A stretch of DNA of 64,000 nucleotides from Aliiroseovarius sp. S1123 (GTDB taxonomy: Bacteria; Pseudomonadota; Alphaproteobacteria; Rhodobacterales; Rhodobacteraceae): contig NZ_JALKBE010000002.1 of the NCBI RefSeq assembly GCF_023015885.1, positions 612,991-676,990 on the forward strand, read 5' to 3'. This document shows, piece after piece, positions 56,696 through 63,874 of the stretch. The position numbers and the translations under genes were made by a program. Position 1 is the first letter of the stretch. Every line of letters starts with the position of its first letter. The notes beneath the pieces are model-generated. The model was not told where the DNA came from. It searched no databases and was given only the letters and a program-made list of their open reading frames with translations.

Positions 56696-57955
56696 TTATT
56701 TGGCCTGCATGGTGACAGGCAATTCCTTGATCCCACCCACGAAATTCGAGCGCAGGAATTTGTGGTCGCCGGCAGGTTCCACCATTTTCACACGTTTCGC
56801 CAGTTCTTCGAACAGAACCCGCACCTCGAGCCGCGCCAGATGCATGCCAAGACATACATGTGGGCCGCCCTGCCCGAAGGACATGTGACGGTTGGGGCTG
56901 CGGAACAGATCAACGCGGTTGGGATCGTCAAACACCTGTTCATCGCGGTTGGCGGATGACCACCAGTAAAGAACCTTGTCGCCTTCCTTGATAAGCTTCC
57001 CGTGCATTTCATGATCGCGCGTGGCGGTGCGGCGGAAGTAAAGCGCGGGCGTGGCCCAGCGGATAATCTCATCCGGCGCGGTGGCCCAGATATCCCCGCC
57101 CTCTTGCATCTGACCGAGCAGTTCCTGCTGATGCGCCATCGCCTGAATGCCCGCGGCAATCGAATAGCGTGTGGTATCATTCCCCGCCGCTACCAGCAGA
57201 CAGAAAAAGTTGCGAAACTCCTGCTCTGGCATCACGTTGCCGTCCTTGTCTGGCTGCAGGATCATATGCAGCACGCCGTCTGTGTCGCCCTTGCGGTTCT
57301 TTTCCTCGATCAGACGCTTGGCATAGTCAAAGAGCTCAGCTCCGGCGGGCGAGTTGAACGGCATCATGCGGTATTCGTCCGTCTCCATCTTGTCCAGGAC
57401 GTGATCGGTAAAATCCGGGTCGGTGTTGGCGATCAGCGCGTCGCCTTTTTCAACCAACCACGGCAGATCCTCGACCGGCGTCCCGATGATCCGGCCCAGC
57501 ATCATCATGGGCAGTTGGCGGGCGATCATCTTCGTGGCATCGAACGTGCCAGCCTCAAGAGCAGCGTCCAGAATTGGGTGGCACAGCTCGCGGATCTGAT
57601 CCTCGAACCCGGCAACGACAGGGCGCGAGAAGGCTTTCCCCACCTTCACGCGGGTCTTCATATGCTCAGGAGGATCGGTTTCCTGAAAGGTCCGGCGGGC
57701 CAGATATTCCTCGTATGTCTGGTCCTCCATCCGGATCCCGCGGGCCGAGGACATCAGCTCGTAATTCCGGTTCAGCTCGGTGATATCGGCGTGACGCACC
57801 ACGTTCCAGAAGCCTTCGCCCCCGTCCCAATCGGTCCAGCTCAGCGGGTCTTCCCGACGCAGGCGTGCAAAGGTGTTATGCGGGGCGCCATTCACAAAGG
57901 TGTCGTGGCTGGACAGATCCGCAAATCCATCATCCTGTGGGGTCCAAACGGTCAT
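56696..57955 (-). CDS. Cytochrome P450
   Basis: 419 residues, soluble bacterial type. The I-helix oxygen motif is LLVAAGNDTTRYSI, the ExxR-like K-helix region precedes it downstream of PDEIIRWATPAL, and the heme-ligand Cys368 is in SFGQGGPHVCLGMHLA. It hydroxylates an unknown substrate using the adjacent [2Fe-2S] ferredoxin. The start (MTVWTPQDDG) follows GGAGG; a GTG six bases upstream is possible. It is divergent from the class I amidotransferase. Confidence 0.93.
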   Translation of the reverse strand: MTVWTPQDDGFADLSSHDTFVNGAPHNTFARLRREDPLSWTDWDGGEGFWNVVRHADITELNRNYELMSSARGIRMEDQTYEEYLARRTFQETDPPEHMKTRVKVGKAFSRPVVAGFEDQIRELCHPILDAALEAGTFDATKMIARQLPMMMLGRIIGTPVEDLPWLVEKGDALIANTDPDFTDHVLDKMETDEYRMMPFNSPAGAELFDYAKRLIEEKNRKGDTDGVLHMILQPDKDGNVMPEQEFRNFFCLLVAAGNDTTRYSIAAGIQAMAHQQELLGQMQEGGDIWATAPDEIIRWATPALYFRRTATRDHEMHGKLIKEGDKVLYWWSSANRDEQVFDDPNRVDLFRSPNRHMSFGQGGPHVCLGMHLARLEVRVLFEELAKRVKMVEPAGDHKFLRSNFVGGIKELPVTMQAK

Positions 57956-57978
57956 GCGCACCTCCGTGGCGTTTTTAT

Positions 57979-58028
57979 ATTGTACTTAGCGCGTCTATAA
58001 ATATATTAAGGAACATGTTAAGTATGTA
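57979..58028. promoter_or_regulatory. Bidirectional promoter region with GTAC-containing motifs
   Basis: The AT-rich gap between P450 and amidotransferase contains ATTGTACTTA (57979-57988) and TAAGTATGTA (58019-58028). The first is the reverse complement of TAAGTACAAT; TAGGTACAAT occurs at 59467 upstream of gntR. These may be GntR operators. Confidence 0.4.
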
Positions 58029-58040
58029 AAGGGCGAATTC

Positions 58041-58754
58041 ATGCGCATCGCAATTCTGATGGCAAACACGGATGAAAGCAGCTTTGCCGACCAACACCCA
58101 AAGGACGGCGAAAAGTGGACCGCGCTGCTGGCTCATCAGCGTCCGGACTGGGATTATGTGACCTTCTCTGTGAAGGACGGTGATTTCCCGCAAGACCTTG
58201 AGAGCTTTGATGGTTTCGTGATTACCGGCAGCCCAGCTTCAGTCCATGATACTGCCGCGTGGGTCGGGCAGCTCTCAGAGCTGATCCGCACACTGCACGC
58301 CCAACAAAGACCGCTATTTGGTGCTTGCTTCGGACATCAGGCCATTGCGAAAGCCCTTGGCGGCAAAGTCGAGACCAACCCGGGCGGATGGGTTTTTGGA
58401 TCAACTGAGATGGAGATCAGCACGCCTGCCCCGTGGGTCGATGCGCAGCAATTCCGGCTCTATGGCGCCCATATCGAGCAGGTGACCCAGATGCCAGAGG
58501 GCGCCACAAACATTATGACGTCTGAAGGATGTCCGATTGGTGGGTTTCGCATGGAAGATCATGTCTTCACCACGCAGAACCATCCTGAAATGACACCAGA
58601 CTTCATCGCGGCCTTGATCGACGAATTGGAAGAAGAAAAGCCCGCCGAGGTGATCGCGTCCGCCCGTGACACGCTTTCAAATCCAGCCAACGGCCCGCAA
58701 TTTGCCGATTGGATCGTCAGGTTCTTCGAACACGCAGCAACGGCCAAATCCTAA
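58041..58754 (+). CDS. Class I glutamine amidotransferase-like protein (GMP-synthase-like)
   Basis: 237 residues. The catalytic triad is Cys96 in FGACFGHQAIAKALGG and His181 and Glu183 in TTQNHPEMTP. It has no synthetase partner nearby, so it may be a free gamma-glutamyl hydrolase, as plant GGP and bacterial PuuD-like proteins are. It starts 85 bases from the P450 and is divergent from it. Its stop overlaps the convergent GntR gene by four bases. Confidence 0.88.
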   Translation: MRIAILMANTDESSFADQHPKDGEKWTALLAHQRPDWDYVTFSVKDGDFPQDLESFDGFVITGSPASVHDTAAWVGQLSELIRTLHAQQRPLFGACFGHQAIAKALGGKVETNPGGWVFGSTEMEISTPAPWVDAQQFRLYGAHIEQVTQMPEGATNIMTSEGCPIGGFRMEDHVFTTQNHPEMTPDFIAALIDELEEEKPAEVIASARDTLSNPANGPQFADWIVRFFEHAATAKS

Positions 58755-59401
58755 CCAAGTGCCGCCAGCAGATCCGTCACGGTCACCCGATCAAACAGAA
58801 CATGTTCAGTCATCAAGGCGCGTGCCTTTTCGGCGTCATGGGCAAGGATCAACTCGGCAATCTGGCGATGCTCGCGCGCGCTTTCGGCAATCGCGCCGGG
58901 GTTGCGATAGCGGGCACGATAATAGGCCAACAGCTTGCGCCCGTTCATCTTGATCATGTCCAAAAGGAACGGATTGCCCGCCGCCTCGGCCACCGTTTTA
59001 TGGAACGAGAGGTTTAGCGCATAGTACCCATTCGGGTCGCCATCCCCCTTGTCGCGGGCATGGGCTTCGCAGGCTTCGACGATCCGCATCAAGGACGCGC
59101 CATCTTTGGCCGCAATCCGACGCGCGGCCAGGCCTGCCGCCTGCCCTTCCAGCTGAGCGTTCACTTCGAGTATAGCCAGAAACTCTTCGAAGCTGGGCTT
59201 GAACAGCACCGCCCCTTTACGCGGAGGGCGCACGACCAGCCCCATTGCTTCAAGCCGCAACAACGCCTCGCGAAGCGGGGTACGCGATACCTCGTATTGC
59301 GCGATCAGCGCATTCTCATCGATCGTTTCTCCGGGCGACAACTCGCCCCTGTCGATAGACGTCAGGATTGCATTCAGAACGATTTCAGTTTGACCAGCCA
59401 T
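58751..59401 (-). CDS. GntR family transcriptional regulator (FadR/VanR subgroup)
   Basis: 216 residues. N-terminal winged helix (about 1-70: GETIDENALIAQYEVSRTPLREALLRLEAMGLV) and an all-helical FCD domain (about 80-210) with HKTVAEAAGN and HRQIAELI as likely metal or ligand sites. It probably governs the P450/ligase/amidotransferase cluster. The start MAGQTEIVLNAIL was chosen because the HTH begins there; an upstream in-frame ATG at 59449 would add 16 residues. Confidence 0.88.
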   Translation of the reverse strand: MAGQTEIVLNAILTSIDRGELSPGETIDENALIAQYEVSRTPLREALLRLEAMGLVVRPPRKGAVLFKPSFEEFLAILEVNAQLEGQAAGLAARRIAAKDGASLMRIVEACEAHARDKGDGDPNGYYALNLSFHKTVAEAAGNPFLLDMIKMNGRKLLAYYRARYRNPGAIAESAREHRQIAELILAHDAEKARALMTEHVLFDRVTVTDLLAALG

Positions 59402-59514
59402 GCGGGCAGTTAAGCAAATCCTGCGCTGATTTCCAGCTTTCGCTGACATTCCGTGCTATATTTCAATAGGTACAATCCGACGTCCCCCGCGCAATCCACG
59501 TTTCTGCGCCAATT

Positions 59515-59546
59515 CTGGACATATTTTAATAGCGGGCTGGCCCTAT
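59515..59546 (+). promoter_or_regulatory. Tandem TauR-like sites upstream of tpa
   Basis: Direct repeats CTGGACATAT (59515-59524) and CTGGCCCTAT (59537-59546), spaced 22 bases start to start. They resemble the CTGGACyTAA direct repeats that I recall for TauR at the tpa promoter of Rhodobacter capsulatus. They lie about 95-125 bases before the tpa start. A TATTTTAAT sequence lies between them. Confidence 0.65.
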
Positions 59547-59639
59547 TTTCGTTCTCGAATTCCGAGAAGATATTTGATCAAAGAATCTCTGTTCCCACGG
59601 CCCGCTTCGCACGGGGAACCTTCAGCACCGGAGGACGTC

Positions 59640-61037
59640 ATGGACGGTCAAATCAAAGAAAACGATATCAGCCACGTTGTCGAGGCCGACAAGGCCCATG
59701 TTTGGCACCACCTGACACAGCACAAACCCTTCGAAACCGGTGAACCACGCATCATCGTGGAAGGCAAAGGCATGCGCGTTTGGGACCAGAACGGCAAAGA
59801 ATACATCGACGCCGTTTCGGGTGGCGTGTGGACCGTGAATGTTGGTTATGGCCGCGAAACCATCGCGGACGTCGTACGTGACCAGCTGGTGAAGATGAAC
59901 TATTTCGCCGCCGCCGCGGGTTCGATCCCCGGTGCGCTGTTTTCCGAGAAGCTGATCGAAAAGATGCCGGGCATGAGCCGCGTCTACATCACGAACTCGG
60001 GCTCGGAAGCGAACGAAAAAGCGTTCAAGATGATCCGCCAGATCGCCCACAAGAAATACGACGGCAAGAAAACCAAGATCCTCTATCGCGACCGCGACTA
60101 TCACGGTTCGACCCTTGCCACCATGTCGGCCGGCGGTCAGGACGAGCGCAACGCCCAATACGGTCCCTTCGCACCGGACTTCATCCGCGTGCCGCACTGC
60201 ATGGAATACCGCAAGCACGAACTGGGGCTGGAGCATCTGTCGGGGGCCGAGTTCGGCCGCGCCGCAGCTGACGCCATCGAAGATGTCATTCTGCGTGAAG
60301 GCCCGGAAACCGTTGGCGCCCTGTGCCTTGAACCCATCACCGCAGGTGGTGGCGTGATCGAAGCGCCCGAGGGCTATTGGCCGCGCGTGCAAGAGATCTG
60401 CGAGAAATACGACATCCTGCTGCATATCGACGAAGTCGTCTGCGGCCTGGGCCGCACCGGTACCTGGTTCGGCTATCAGCACTATGGCATCAAGCCGGAC
60501 TTCGTCACCATGGCGAAGGGCGTCGCCTCGGGCTATGCGGCGATTGCCTGCTGCGTGACCACCGAGCGCGTGTTTGACATGTTCAAAGAAGACGCCTCGG
60601 ACCCGATGGGCTATTTCCGTGACATCTCGACCTTTGGTGGCTGCACCGCCGGCCCCGTCGCCGCGCTGGAGAACCTGCGCATCATCGAGGACGAGGGCCT
60701 CTTGGAGAACACCACCAAGATGGGCGAACGCATGCTGGCAAACCTGAACGCTCTGGCCGAGAAGCACGCGGTCATCGGCGACGTGCGCGGCAAGGGCCTG
60801 TTCCTTGGGGCTGAGCTGGTCAAAGACCGCGAAACCAAGGAACCGGTTACCGAAGCCGAAGTCGGCGCTGTGGTTGCAGATTGTGGCGCGCAAGGCGTGA
60901 TCATCGGCGCGACCAACCGTTCGCTGCCGGGCCGCAACAACACGCTGTGCTTCAGCCCGGCCCTGATCGCGACCGAACAAGATATCGACCGGATCTGCGA
61001 GGCCGTCGACAACGCTCTGACCAAGGTTTTCGGCTGA
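59640..61037 (+). CDS. tpa: Taurine:pyruvate aminotransferase
   Basis: 465 residues of the class III aminotransferase family. PLP is bound by Lys293 in FVTMAKGVASGY; ILLHIDEVVCGLGRTG is the family signature. Taurine and pyruvate give sulfoacetaldehyde and alanine. Identity is supported by the family sequence and by the TauR regulator and Xsc nearby. The start at 59640 follows GGAGGACGTC. It is a single gene with its own terminator, preceded by TauR-like sites. Confidence 0.93.
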   Translation: MDGQIKENDISHVVEADKAHVWHHLTQHKPFETGEPRIIVEGKGMRVWDQNGKEYIDAVSGGVWTVNVGYGRETIADVVRDQLVKMNYFAAAAGSIPGALFSEKLIEKMPGMSRVYITNSGSEANEKAFKMIRQIAHKKYDGKKTKILYRDRDYHGSTLATMSAGGQDERNAQYGPFAPDFIRVPHCMEYRKHELGLEHLSGAEFGRAAADAIEDVILREGPETVGALCLEPITAGGGVIEAPEGYWPRVQEICEKYDILLHIDEVVCGLGRTGTWFGYQHYGIKPDFVTMAKGVASGYAAIACCVTTERVFDMFKEDASDPMGYFRDISTFGGCTAGPVAALENLRIIEDEGLLENTTKMGERMLANLNALAEKHAVIGDVRGKGLFLGAELVKDRETKEPVTEAEVGAVVADCGAQGVIIGATNRSLPGRNNTLCFSPALIATEQDIDRICEAVDNALTKVFG

Positions 61038-61068
61038 CATAGCTGCCCTTTGGCATCATAGTTCATAG

Positions 61069-61100
61069 AAAGGCGGCCCTGTCACCGGGGCCGCCTTTTT
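61069..61100 (+). terminator. Terminator of tpa
   Basis: An 11-bp stem AAAGGCGGCCC / GGGCCGCCTTT with an 8-base loop (7 bases plus one G) and a T run. Confidence 0.92.
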
Positions 61101-61124
61101 CGTGAGACATAGAAGGATACTGCC

Positions 61125-61715
61125 ATGTGGCCCGCGCCCATTACCCTGACCGGAGATCACGTGATCCTCGCCCCTCTTAGCATGGACCACGCGCCTGCCT
61201 TAAAAGAGGCCAGCGCTGATGGAACGCTGCACCGCCTATGGTACACCTCGATCCCCAAGCCAGAAGACATGGAGACCGAAATCACCAGGCGCCTATCCTT
61301 GCAACAGGCCGGTTCGATGCTGCCCTTTTGCGTGATGACACCCAATGGCACGCCCGTTGGCATGACGACCTTCATGAACATCGACGCCACCAACAAACGG
61401 GTCGAGATCGGCTCGACCTGGTATCGGAAATCCGTGCAACGCAGCCTTCTGAACGCCGAGGCGAAAAGGCTGCTTCTGTCTTATGCCTTCGACGATCTTG
61501 GATGTATCGCTGTCGAGCTTCGCACCCATTTCATGAACCACCAAAGCCGGGCCGCCATCGAAAGGCTGGGCGCCAAACTGGACGGTGTGCTGCGCAGCCA
61601 CATGGATCAAGGCAACGGAGTTTTGCGCGATACGGCCGTGTATTCGATCATCGCATCAGAATGGCCCGCCGTTCGGGCAAACCTAACCTGGCGGCTTGAG
61701 AAACCCAGAAAATAA
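61125..61715 (+). CDS. GNAT family N-acetyltransferase
   Basis: 196 residues of the RimJ/RimL-like GNAT group. The acetyl-CoA-binding region is VEIGSTWYRKSVQRSLLNAEAKRLLLSYAF, and the late segment HFMNHQSRAAIERLGAKLDG is characteristic. The acceptor is unknown. It starts 25 bases after the tpa terminator and its own RBS is AGAAGGATAC. Confidence 0.88.
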   Translation: MWPAPITLTGDHVILAPLSMDHAPALKEASADGTLHRLWYTSIPKPEDMETEITRRLSLQQAGSMLPFCVMTPNGTPVGMTTFMNIDATNKRVEIGSTWYRKSVQRSLLNAEAKRLLLSYAFDDLGCIAVELRTHFMNHQSRAAIERLGAKLDGVLRSHMDQGNGVLRDTAVYSIIASEWPAVRANLTWRLEKPRK

Positions 61716-61764
61716 GGGGCGTCACCAACACGTGACCCTTTGGGGCTGGACAATTAACCAGTTT

Positions 61765-61779
61765 GTTCTATATTTGTTC
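61765..61779 (+). promoter_or_regulatory. LexA (SOS) box upstream of a small gene
   Basis: The exact alphaproteobacterial SOS sequence GTTC-N7-GTTC (GTTCTATATTTGTTC). It starts 43 bases before the start codon of the small gene at 61808. The T-rich spacer fits known strong boxes. The reverse orientation occurs before lexA at 7507. Confidence 0.85.
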
Positions 61780-61807
61780 CCATGCAGTAAGAACAAAGGA
61801 ACGCGCT

Positions 61808-62110
61808 ATGGCCCAGTCCCAAAGCCTGCCCCCGACGCCAAAACAGACGGATTATGCCCGCACGATTGCCTCAAAGCTGGGCGCGGCAATTCCGGCAGAT
61901 GTGGCGCAGGATCGTGCTGCCTTGTCAGGCTGGATTGGAGAACACCAAGCCCGCCTGAAAGCCCGTGCAGCGCAGCCGCTTGACACACGAGCGACCTCGA
62001 AACAGGTGGCCTATGCAGAACGGATCGCACGCGCCAAACGCCGATCTGTCCCAGACGAGTGCTTTCGAGATGCAGGTTTGATGTCGGCCTGGATTTCGTC
62101 AAATCGCTAA
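61808..62110 (+). CDS. Putative SOS-regulated small protein with tandem topoisomerase-III-like motif
   Basis: 100 residues. It consists of two similar halves: PTPKQTDYARTIASKLGAAIP...DRAALSGWI (about 10-42) and ATSKQVAYAERIARAKRRSVP...DAGLMSAWI (about 61-95), aligned as KQ..YA..IA......P.....D...LS.WI. This unit resembles the short C-terminal repeat of bacterial topoisomerase III, which binds DNA. The ATG at 61808 follows AAGGAACGCGC. With the SOS box it suggests a DNA-damage-induced DNA-binding protein. No named family was assigned. Confidence 0.75.
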   Translation: MAQSQSLPPTPKQTDYARTIASKLGAAIPADVAQDRAALSGWIGEHQARLKARAAQPLDTRATSKQVAYAERIARAKRRSVPDECFRDAGLMSAWISSNR

Positions 62111-62111
62111 A

Positions 62112-62153
62112 GCGTTTCTCATCAACCCGACACATCGGGATGGTGAGAAACGT
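62112..62153 (+). other. Inverted repeat after the SOS-linked gene
   Basis: CGTTTCTCA (62113-62121) pairs with TGAGAAACG (62144-62152), with inner CCCGA/TCGGG. No T run. It may end the mRNA or be a protein site. Confidence 0.6.
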
Positions 62154-62178
62154 CGCAACATCACTAAATTTGAGGGAC

Positions 62179-62215
62179 GGTTTTCGCAAAACCCGTACCA
62201 GGTTTTACAAAAACC
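62179..62215. promoter_or_regulatory. Two perfect GGTTTT-N3-AAAACC palindromes, 22 bp apart
   Basis: GGTTTTCGCAAAACC (62179-62193) and GGTTTTACAAAAACC (62201-62215). The identical arms, and a spacing of two helix turns, look like a dimeric-regulator operator pair in the leader of tauR. The protein is unknown. Confidence 0.5.
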
Positions 62216-62230
62216 GCTTTAAGAAGTTGA

Positions 62231-62262
62231 GTATATCCAGATTGCGTCCCAACTAGGTCCAA
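62231..62262. promoter_or_regulatory. Tandem TauR-like sites upstream of tauR
   Basis: GTATATCCAG (62231-62240) and CTAGGTCCAA (62253-62262) are, on the minus strand, CTGGATATAC and TTGGACCTAG. They have the same 22-base spacing as the pair before tpa. They lie 16-47 bases before the tauR start, so autoregulation is likely. Confidence 0.55.
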
Positions 62263-62277
62263 TATAAGGTGCCCTCT

Positions 62278-63756
62278 ATGGCAGCACCTGTAGAGACATT
62301 CTTTCTGGACCCCGACGCCCAAGGCACGCTTCAGGCGCAGATACAGCAAATGATCGCCGAAGCCATCCTGTCCGGGCGCCTGCCCCGCGGGGAAAAACTG
62401 CCCTCGACCCGGAAATTGTCAACGCATCTGGGCGTCAGCCGGATCACTGTCACGCTGGCCTATACCGAACTTCAGGCGAACGACTACCTGTCGTCCAAGG
62501 GGCGGTCCGGCTTCTATGTCTCGGAAAACGCGCCAGAACCGCCCAGCTTCCAGCCCCGTGCACGGGGCGAAGACAAGGTCGACTGGCATCGTGCCATCGG
62601 CAACCACTTCACCGGTGGCAGCACGCCCAATAAACCGCAGAACTGGCGGCAGCAGAAATATCCCTTCATCTATGGGCAAACCGATCCCAAACTGTTTGAC
62701 CACAACGCTTGGCGCCTCTGTGCCCTGCGTGCGCTTGGCCACAAAGACCATGAAGTGATGATGGGCGATTACTATGATCAGGATGATCCGCAGCTGATCG
62801 AATTCATCGCTCGCCACATCTTGCCTCGTCGCGGCATTCTGGCCCGACCGGAAGAAATTCTAATCACATTGGGCGCGCAAAACGCGCTGTGGATGGCCGC
62901 ACAGATCCTTTTGACCCAGCGCCGGACCGCTGCAATTGAGGACCCATGTTATTACTCGCTGCGTGACGTCCTGACCCAAAGCCGCTGCCATCTGGTCGAC
63001 ATCCCGGTTGACCGCGACGGCCTGCCACCCGAGGCCTTACCGGATGGCACCGATGTCATCTTCACGACCCCTAGCCATCACAGTCCGACAACGGCCACTA
63101 TGTCAATTGAGCGGCGCAAGACCCTTCTTACGCGCGCCAAGGAATTGGACGCGGTAATCGTTGAGGACGACTATGATTTCGAGATGTCGTTCTTGAAGCC
63201 CCCCTCGCCCGCGCTGAAATCCTTGGACCGCGAAGGGCGCGTGATCTACGTGGGAAGTTTCTCGAAATCGCTGTTTCCGGGGCTTCGCCTTGGCTACATG
63301 GTCGGGTCCGAACCCTTCATCCGCGAAGCGCGCGCGCTGCGCTCGGCCGTGCTGCGCCACCCGCCCGGATTGATCCAACGCACCGTCGCCTATTTCCTGT
63401 CCTTGGGCCACTACGATGCCCTGATCCGCCGCATGGGGGGCGCGTATCAGGAAAGGCGCGAAGTGATGAACCAAGCCATCGACGATGTGGGCCTGAGTAT
63501 TGCAGGGCGCGGTGTTTTTGGCGGATCGGCCTTCTGGATGCGCGCGCCAGAAGGGGTGGATATGGGACGATTGGCAGGCCAGCTCAACGCCAAGGGTGTC
63601 TTGATCGAACCCGGCACACCCTTCTTCCGCGGCCCCAACCAGCCCACCAATTTCTATCGGATCGCCTATAGCTCGATTCCAGCCTCACGCATTCCCGAGG
63701 GGATATCCCTGATTGCAGACGAGATCACAGCAGCCGTAAAATCTGGCGCCAGATAG
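62278..63756 (+). CDS. tauR: Taurine regulon activator TauR (MocR/GntR type)
   Basis: 492 residues. The N-terminal GntR winged helix (about 14-82: GTLQAQIQQMIAEAILSGRLPRGEKLPSTRKL) is joined to an aminotransferase-like domain in which Lys330 in YVGSFSKSLFPGLRLGYM binds PLP. This is the MocR architecture; TauR of this type activates taurine genes. Flanking tpa and xsc support the name. The start at 62278 (MAAPVETFFLDPDAQG) is preceded by AAGGTGCC. Confidence 0.92.
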   Translation: MAAPVETFFLDPDAQGTLQAQIQQMIAEAILSGRLPRGEKLPSTRKLSTHLGVSRITVTLAYTELQANDYLSSKGRSGFYVSENAPEPPSFQPRARGEDKVDWHRAIGNHFTGGSTPNKPQNWRQQKYPFIYGQTDPKLFDHNAWRLCALRALGHKDHEVMMGDYYDQDDPQLIEFIARHILPRRGILARPEEILITLGAQNALWMAAQILLTQRRTAAIEDPCYYSLRDVLTQSRCHLVDIPVDRDGLPPEALPDGTDVIFTTPSHHSPTTATMSIERRKTLLTRAKELDAVIVEDDYDFEMSFLKPPSPALKSLDREGRVIYVGSFSKSLFPGLRLGYMVGSEPFIREARALRSAVLRHPPGLIQRTVAYFLSLGHYDALIRRMGGAYQERREVMNQAIDDVGLSIAGRGVFGGSAFWMRAPEGVDMGRLAGQLNAKGVLIEPGTPFFRGPNQPTNFYRIAYSSIPASRIPEGISLIADEITAAVKSGAR

Positions 63757-63765
63757 CTAAGACAA

Positions 63766-63786
63766 CTGGCCCTATAGGCATAGGGG
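63766..63786 (+). promoter_or_regulatory. Candidate TauR site upstream of xsc
   Basis: CTGGCCCTAT (63766-63775) is identical to the second site before tpa, and it is part of an inverted repeat GGCCCTAT / ATAGGGGCC. It starts about 100 bases before the xsc start and 10 bases after the tauR stop. Confidence 0.55.
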
Positions 63787-63874
63787 CCCGCTGCCTAAAA
63801 AAGAGTCAGGAAAACCGACAGGGCGGACGAAGTGCTTTCGCCACCCCACCACCATTTCAAGGGAGAGCGTCACA

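Noticed and set aside
59622..61040. A 472-codon open frame opposite tpa
   Set aside because: It mirrors tpa exactly and encodes a low-complexity His/Asp/Val-rich product with no family match.
61791..61802. A second GAAC pair (GAAC-N4-GAAC) near the SOS-linked gene
   Set aside because: The spacing is 4, not 7, so it is not a LexA box; it overlaps the ribosome site.
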